5,916 bases of DNA from positions 1 through 5,916 of the forward strand of contig CAZJSP010000027.1 in the NCBI GenBank assembly GCA_964548875.1, in the 5' to 3' direction. Under the pieces are notes generated by a model that was given only the letters and a program-made list of their open reading frames with translations, ran no database searches and had not been told where the DNA came from. Positions 5,619 to 5,916 of this stretch are shown piece by piece. Made by a program: the position numbers and the translations under genes. How positions within the stretch are numbered: position 1 is the stretch's first letter; every line of letters begins with the position of its first letter. The stretch is from CAYSZX01 sp964548875. GTDB lineage: Bacteria; Patescibacteriota; Minisyncoccia; Minisyncoccales; JANBVM01.

Positions 5619-5916
5619 ATGAGTTTATCATTTCCAAACAAAATAACCAGAGAAATATTTTCCAGTTTGGTTGCTATAAACGGTTGGGGCAGCGATAAAA
5701 CGCAAAATGAACGCGATGAATATACATTACAATTATTTTCAAACACCAAAACGGCTCTCAAACACGGGATACGGATTCCACTGAAAATATCTCACGATGA
5801 CAAACAAGAGGAATTGCACGGATATTTGCATAACGTAAAATTGGCTATGAAAGCCACACCCACGCCTCATTACGTTATAATCGGAAAGTTTTTTTCCAAT
5901 GACAATATTTTCGAAT
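5619..5916 (+). CDS. 3'-truncated gene, possible prohead protease or scaffold
   Basis: The frame is open from ATG 5619 to the window end (99 codons), with GAGGT at 5606-5610, 8 bases upstream. An in-frame ATG at 5604 exists but overlaps that site. The visible part begins MSLSFPNKITREIFSSLVAINGWG and contains LKHGIRIPLKISHDDKQEE followed by a Gly-Tyr-Leu and a Lys-Leu strand, then HYVIIGKFF. A Gly-x-x-Ile-Pro-Leu-x-x-x-His stretch followed by a Gly-containing strand recalls the early His region of phage prohead proteases, and a protease would fit between portal/decoration genes and the major capsid gene. The match is loose and the catalytic Ser region is outside the window. The safe call is an incomplete head-module gene of unknown function. 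Confidence 0.75.
   Translation, partial: MSLSFPNKITREIFSSLVAINGWGSDKTQNERDEYTLQLFSNTKTALKHGIRIPLKISHDDKQEELHGYLHNVKLAMKATPTPHYVIIGKFFSNDNIFE

Noticed and set aside
1..5916. CRISPR array, tRNA, insertion sequence or attachment site
   Set aside because: I saw no regularly spaced repeats, cloverleaf candidates, transposase motifs or long terminal inverted repeats on either strand.
1..5916. Alternative genetic code (stop recoding)
   Set aside because: TGA and TAA end genes at sensible overlapping junctions. TAG is not used as a gene stop, but no recognised gene contains an in-frame TAG, so nothing indicates recoding.

Overview
This window is part of the virion-assembly module of a tailed double-stranded DNA phage (Caudoviricetes), or of a prophage of that kind. 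The evidence is a large terminase with clear ATPase and nuclease motifs, followed one base later by a DUF935/Mu gp29-like portal protein, with small, tightly packed, same-strand genes on either side. The DNA is fairly AT-rich and uses TAA and TGA stops, so the code looks standard. A run of ten N bases shows that this is a scaffolded, probably metagenomic, assembly. The sequence does not identify a host.

Layout, all on the + strand: the last codons of an unseen upstream gene (ending at 15); a 98-residue protein of unknown function (12-308); a probable small terminase (305-955); a small protein with an HK97-gp10-like motif (1029-1394, possibly starting earlier at a non-AUG codon); the large terminase (1402-2672, interrupted by the N run at 1703-1712); the portal (2672-4090); a two-domain probable capsid decoration or surface protein (4059-4889); a 121-residue protein of unknown function (4886-5251); a coiled-coil protein with one C-terminal membrane segment (5251-5568); a 50-base spacer with a T tract and a possible promoter; and a 3'-truncated gene (5619 to the window end) that may be a prohead protease or scaffold. 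Most junctions are stop/start overlaps (GTGA, ATGA, TAATG), which points to one translationally coupled operon. The only non-coding gaps are about 73 bases (956-1028), 7 bases (1395-1401) and 50 bases (5569-5618).

In the expected working order, the small terminase recognises phage DNA and the large terminase cuts it and pumps it through the portal into the prohead. The decoration-like protein would coat the capsid, and the truncated last gene may lead into the protease and major capsid region, which lies outside the window. Points worth a second look are the gp10-like gene placed between the two terminase genes, its possible non-AUG start, the frame conflict across the N run, the decoration-like protein with an added beta-rich C-terminal domain, a perfect 11-bp hairpin inside that gene, and a membrane-anchored coiled-coil protein inside the head module. 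I saw no complete new defence, RNA or mobile system here.
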